From: Nocardioides oceani | GTDB lineage: Bacteria > Actinomycetota > Actinomycetes > Propionibacteriales > Nocardioidaceae | Direction of reading: 5' to 3' | Assembly (NCBI RefSeq): GCF_030412965.1 | Contig: NZ_JAUHJQ010000002.1 | Coordinates: 62,001 to 126,000 of the forward strand | DNA length: 64,000 bases | In this document: one piece after another, positions 62,371-64,000 of the stretch | Layout: the number at the start of each line of letters is the position of its first letter | Position numbering within the stretch: position 1 is the stretch's first letter | The notes under the pieces: generated by a model | What the model saw: the letters and a program-made list of their open reading frames with translations, nothing else | What the model was told of the DNA's origin: nothing | Database searches by the model: none | Program-made: the position numbers and the translations under genes

Positions 62371-63138
62371 ATGGGTCGATTCGACGGGCGCGTCGCCGTC
62401 GTCACCGGAGCCGCCCGCGGGATCGGGTTCGGCACCGCCACCCGCTTCGCCGAGGAGGGCGCGTCGGTCGCGATCATCGACCTCGACGAGTCCGCCGCCG
62501 CGGAGGCGGCCGGGAGGCTCCCGCTGGTCGACGGCGCGAAGGCGGTGGGCATCGGTGCCGACGTCAGCAACGGCGAGTCCGTCGACGCCGCGGTCGAGCG
62601 GGTCGTCACCGAGCTCGGTGGCATCCACATCCTGGTGAACAACGCCGGCATCACGCGCGACAACCTGCTGTTCAAGATGACCGAGCAGGACTGGGACCTG
62701 GTCATGGGCGTGCACCTCAAGGGCGCCTTCCTCATGACCAAGGCCGCCCAGAAGCACTTCGTGGAGCAGAAGTACGGCAAGATCGTGAACCTCTCGAGCG
62801 TCTCCGCGCTGGGCAACCGCGGCCAGGCCAACTACTCGGCGGCGAAGATGGGCGTGCAGGGCTTCACCCGCACCCTCGGCATCGAGCTCGGCCCGTTCGG
62901 CATCAACGCGAACGCGATCGCGCCCGGCTTCATCGCCACCGAGATGACCGACGCCACCGCCGCACGGCTGAAGATGGACGTCGAGGAGTTCCGCAAGCTC
63001 AACGCCGAGGCCAACCCGGTCCGCCGGGTCGGGTTCCCCGAGGACATCGCGGCCGCGGTCGCGTTCCTCGCCAGCGACGAGGCCTCCTACATCACCGGCC
63101 AGACGCTGTACGTCGACGGCGGCGCCAAGCTCGGCTGA
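62371..63138 (+). CDS. FabG-like 3-oxoacyl-reductase (SDR)
   Basis: A 255-residue NADP-type short-chain dehydrogenase. The cofactor motif is TGAARGIG, and the catalytic residues are Ser142 (NLSSVS), Tyr155 and Lys159 (YSAAK). The segments NNAGITRDNLLFKM and the end TGQTLYVDGGAKLG match 3-oxoacyl-ACP/CoA reductases (FabG or PhaB group). AGGAG lies eight bases before the ATG. No acyl-carrier or condensing genes are adjacent, so the precise acyl substrate is open. Confidence 0.9.
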   Translation: MGRFDGRVAVVTGAARGIGFGTATRFAEEGASVAIIDLDESAAAEAAGRLPLVDGAKAVGIGADVSNGESVDAAVERVVTELGGIHILVNNAGITRDNLLFKMTEQDWDLVMGVHLKGAFLMTKAAQKHFVEQKYGKIVNLSSVSALGNRGQANYSAAKMGVQGFTRTLGIELGPFGINANAIAPGFIATEMTDATAARLKMDVEEFRKLNAEANPVRRVGFPEDIAAAVAFLASDEASYITGQTLYVDGGAKLG

Positions 63139-63150
63139 CCGGCCACCGGC

Positions 63151-63183
63151 GGGGAGGGCCTCCCGCGTGTGACGGCCCTCCCC
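63151..63183 (+). terminator. hairpin after the reductase gene
   Basis: GGGGAGGGCC (63151-63160) pairs with 63174-63183 over ten bases, 12 bases after the stop at 63138. It lacks a T-tract. Confidence 0.55.
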
Positions 63184-63289
63184 ACCCTGGCGCGCCTCCG
63201 CGCTCGCCGCGCCGACGCATCGCACACTGGACTCGTCGGCCTTAGTCGACCGATCCACTAGTCAATCCACACCTGCATTGGAGCCCGCC

Positions 63290-64000
63290 GTGCGCCGCAC
63301 CCGGACCCGCGCCCTCGTCACCAGCCTCGCCGCGACCGCCCTCGTCCTCTCCGCCTGCGGCGGGGACGACGGCTCGGAGGGGGAGGGCGGCGCCGACCCG
63401 CAGGCCACCAGCGCCGGCTCCACCCTCGCCTCGACCTGGCCGCTGACCGGCCTGCCGGTCAAGGGCGACGACTCCGCCACTCAGGACCACCCCGTGCTGG
63501 TGCTGAAGATGGACAACACCTCCTCCAGCGCCCCGCAGGTCGGCCTCGGCTCCGCCGACCTCGTCGTCGAGGAGCTCGTCGAGGGCGGCATGACCCGGCT
63601 CGCGGCGTTCTTCTACTCCAAGATCCCCAGCGACGCCGGCCCGGTCCGCTCGATGCGCGCCAGCGACATCGGCATCGTCAGCCCCGTCGACGCCGCGATG
63701 GTCACCAGCGGCGCCGCGCCGATCACGATCAAGCGCATCAACGGCGCGGGGATCGAGTTCTTCGGCGAGGGTGCGAAGGGCTTCTACCGCGCGAGCGGCC
63801 GCAGCGCGCCGTACAACCTGTTCACCGACATGACCGCGACCGCCACCCTGACGAAGGGCGGCGACCGCCCGGCCGACTACCTCGCCTGGGGGGAGGCGGC
63901 CGACCTGCCGAAGGGCAAGCCGGCCAGCCGGCTGGCCGCGAGCTTCGGCGGCAGCCACACCACCACCTGGGCCTTCCGTGACGGCGGCTACGTCAACGAG
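63290..64000 (+). CDS. DUF3048 lipoprotein, N-terminal part (runs off the window)
   Basis: The first 237 codons of a lipoprotein cut by the window edge. The signal ends with LSACGGDD (Cys about residue 22). DUF3048 features follow: STWPLTGLPVKGDD, VLVLKMDNTSSSAPQVGLGSADLVVEELVEGGMTRLAAFF in parts, and GPVRSMRASDI. The family (YerB-like) is secreted; its function is unknown. GTG start with GGAG nine bases upstream. Confidence 0.88.
   Translation, partial: MRRTRTRALVTSLAATALVLSACGGDDGSEGEGGADPQATSAGSTLASTWPLTGLPVKGDDSATQDHPVLVLKMDNTSSSAPQVGLGSADLVVEELVEGGMTRLAAFFYSKIPSDAGPVRSMRASDIGIVSPVDAAMVTSGAAPITIKRINGAGIEFFGEGAKGFYRASGRSAPYNLFTDMTATATLTKGGDRPADYLAWGEAADLPKGKPASRLAASFGGSHTTTWAFRDGGYVNE

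Overview
The window is chromosomal DNA from a very GC-rich actinobacterium, most likely a member of the Nocardioidaceae (Nocardioides-like). This rests on the composition, the many GTG starts, the frequent 1-, 4- and 8-base gene overlaps and the gene content. That content includes a large NAD-glutamate dehydrogenase, a C50-type carotenoid operon, Ku with a split LigD, a class F sortase, an actinobacterial Tad locus, and the prfB-ftsEX-M23-smpB-ssrA block. I see no phage, intact insertion sequence or CRISPR array. Most of the window reads as core or lineage-conserved chromosome.

Layout. 0-5.8 kb: an incomplete membrane protein and a lipoprotein on the minus strand, then a wax-ester/DGAT-like acyltransferase, pruA and a tiny membrane protein, then a small exported protein and two tandem DUF2505-like proteins on the minus strand. 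5.8-12 kb: a 1634-residue NAD-glutamate dehydrogenase, which with pruA links proline and glutamate catabolism, followed by a membrane protein and a family 2 glycosyltransferase. 12.1-17.9 kb: a minus-strand operon idi-crtE-crtB-crtI-crtYe-crtYf-crtEb in which every junction overlaps by four bases. Its order matches C50 carotenoid clusters of the decaprenoxanthin or sarcinaxanthin type. 18-24 kb: an asymmetric heterodimeric ABC exporter, an amidase and a short-chain dehydrogenase. 24-29 kb: an SRPBCC-like protein, a degenerate GGDEF-like protein, and a DNA end-joining locus of Ku, ligase and polymerase with an L,D-transpeptidase-like gene inside it.

29-34.5 kb: an OmpR-type regulator with no adjacent kinase, an alpha/beta hydrolase, an ABC-2 type transporter, a pair of paralogous secreted proteins and a dienelactone-hydrolase-like protein. 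34.6-39.2 kb: a minus-strand Tad pilus locus (tadA, tadB, tadC, a pilin-like peptide, two TadE-like proteins and a TadG-like protein). 39.25-39.7 kb is a non-coding region with a long imperfect palindrome. 39.7-42.1 kb: a repeat-rich surface protein, a class F sortase and a CAP-domain protein. 42.2-51.3 kb: prfB, a secreted metzincin-like protease, ftsE, ftsX, an M23 peptidase, smpB, an amidohydrolase, a membrane-anchored protein and the tmRNA gene. Between ssrA and pstS lies a 550-base stretch with a frameshifted beta-propeller remnant and a PHO-box-like element. 51.9-56.4 kb: pstSCAB followed by a response-regulator-like gene that has lost its phospho-acceptor. 56.4-64 kb: a DUF1501/DUF1800 pair, a glycerophosphodiesterase, an M15-type peptidase, a HIT protein, a FabG-like reductase and the start of a DUF3048 lipoprotein.

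The most interesting leads are the atypical regulator attached to pst, the degenerate GGDEF protein, the L,D-transpeptidase inside the end-joining locus, the paired CRCSP secreted proteins, the three long intergenic inverted repeats, and the decayed propeller gene beside ssrA.
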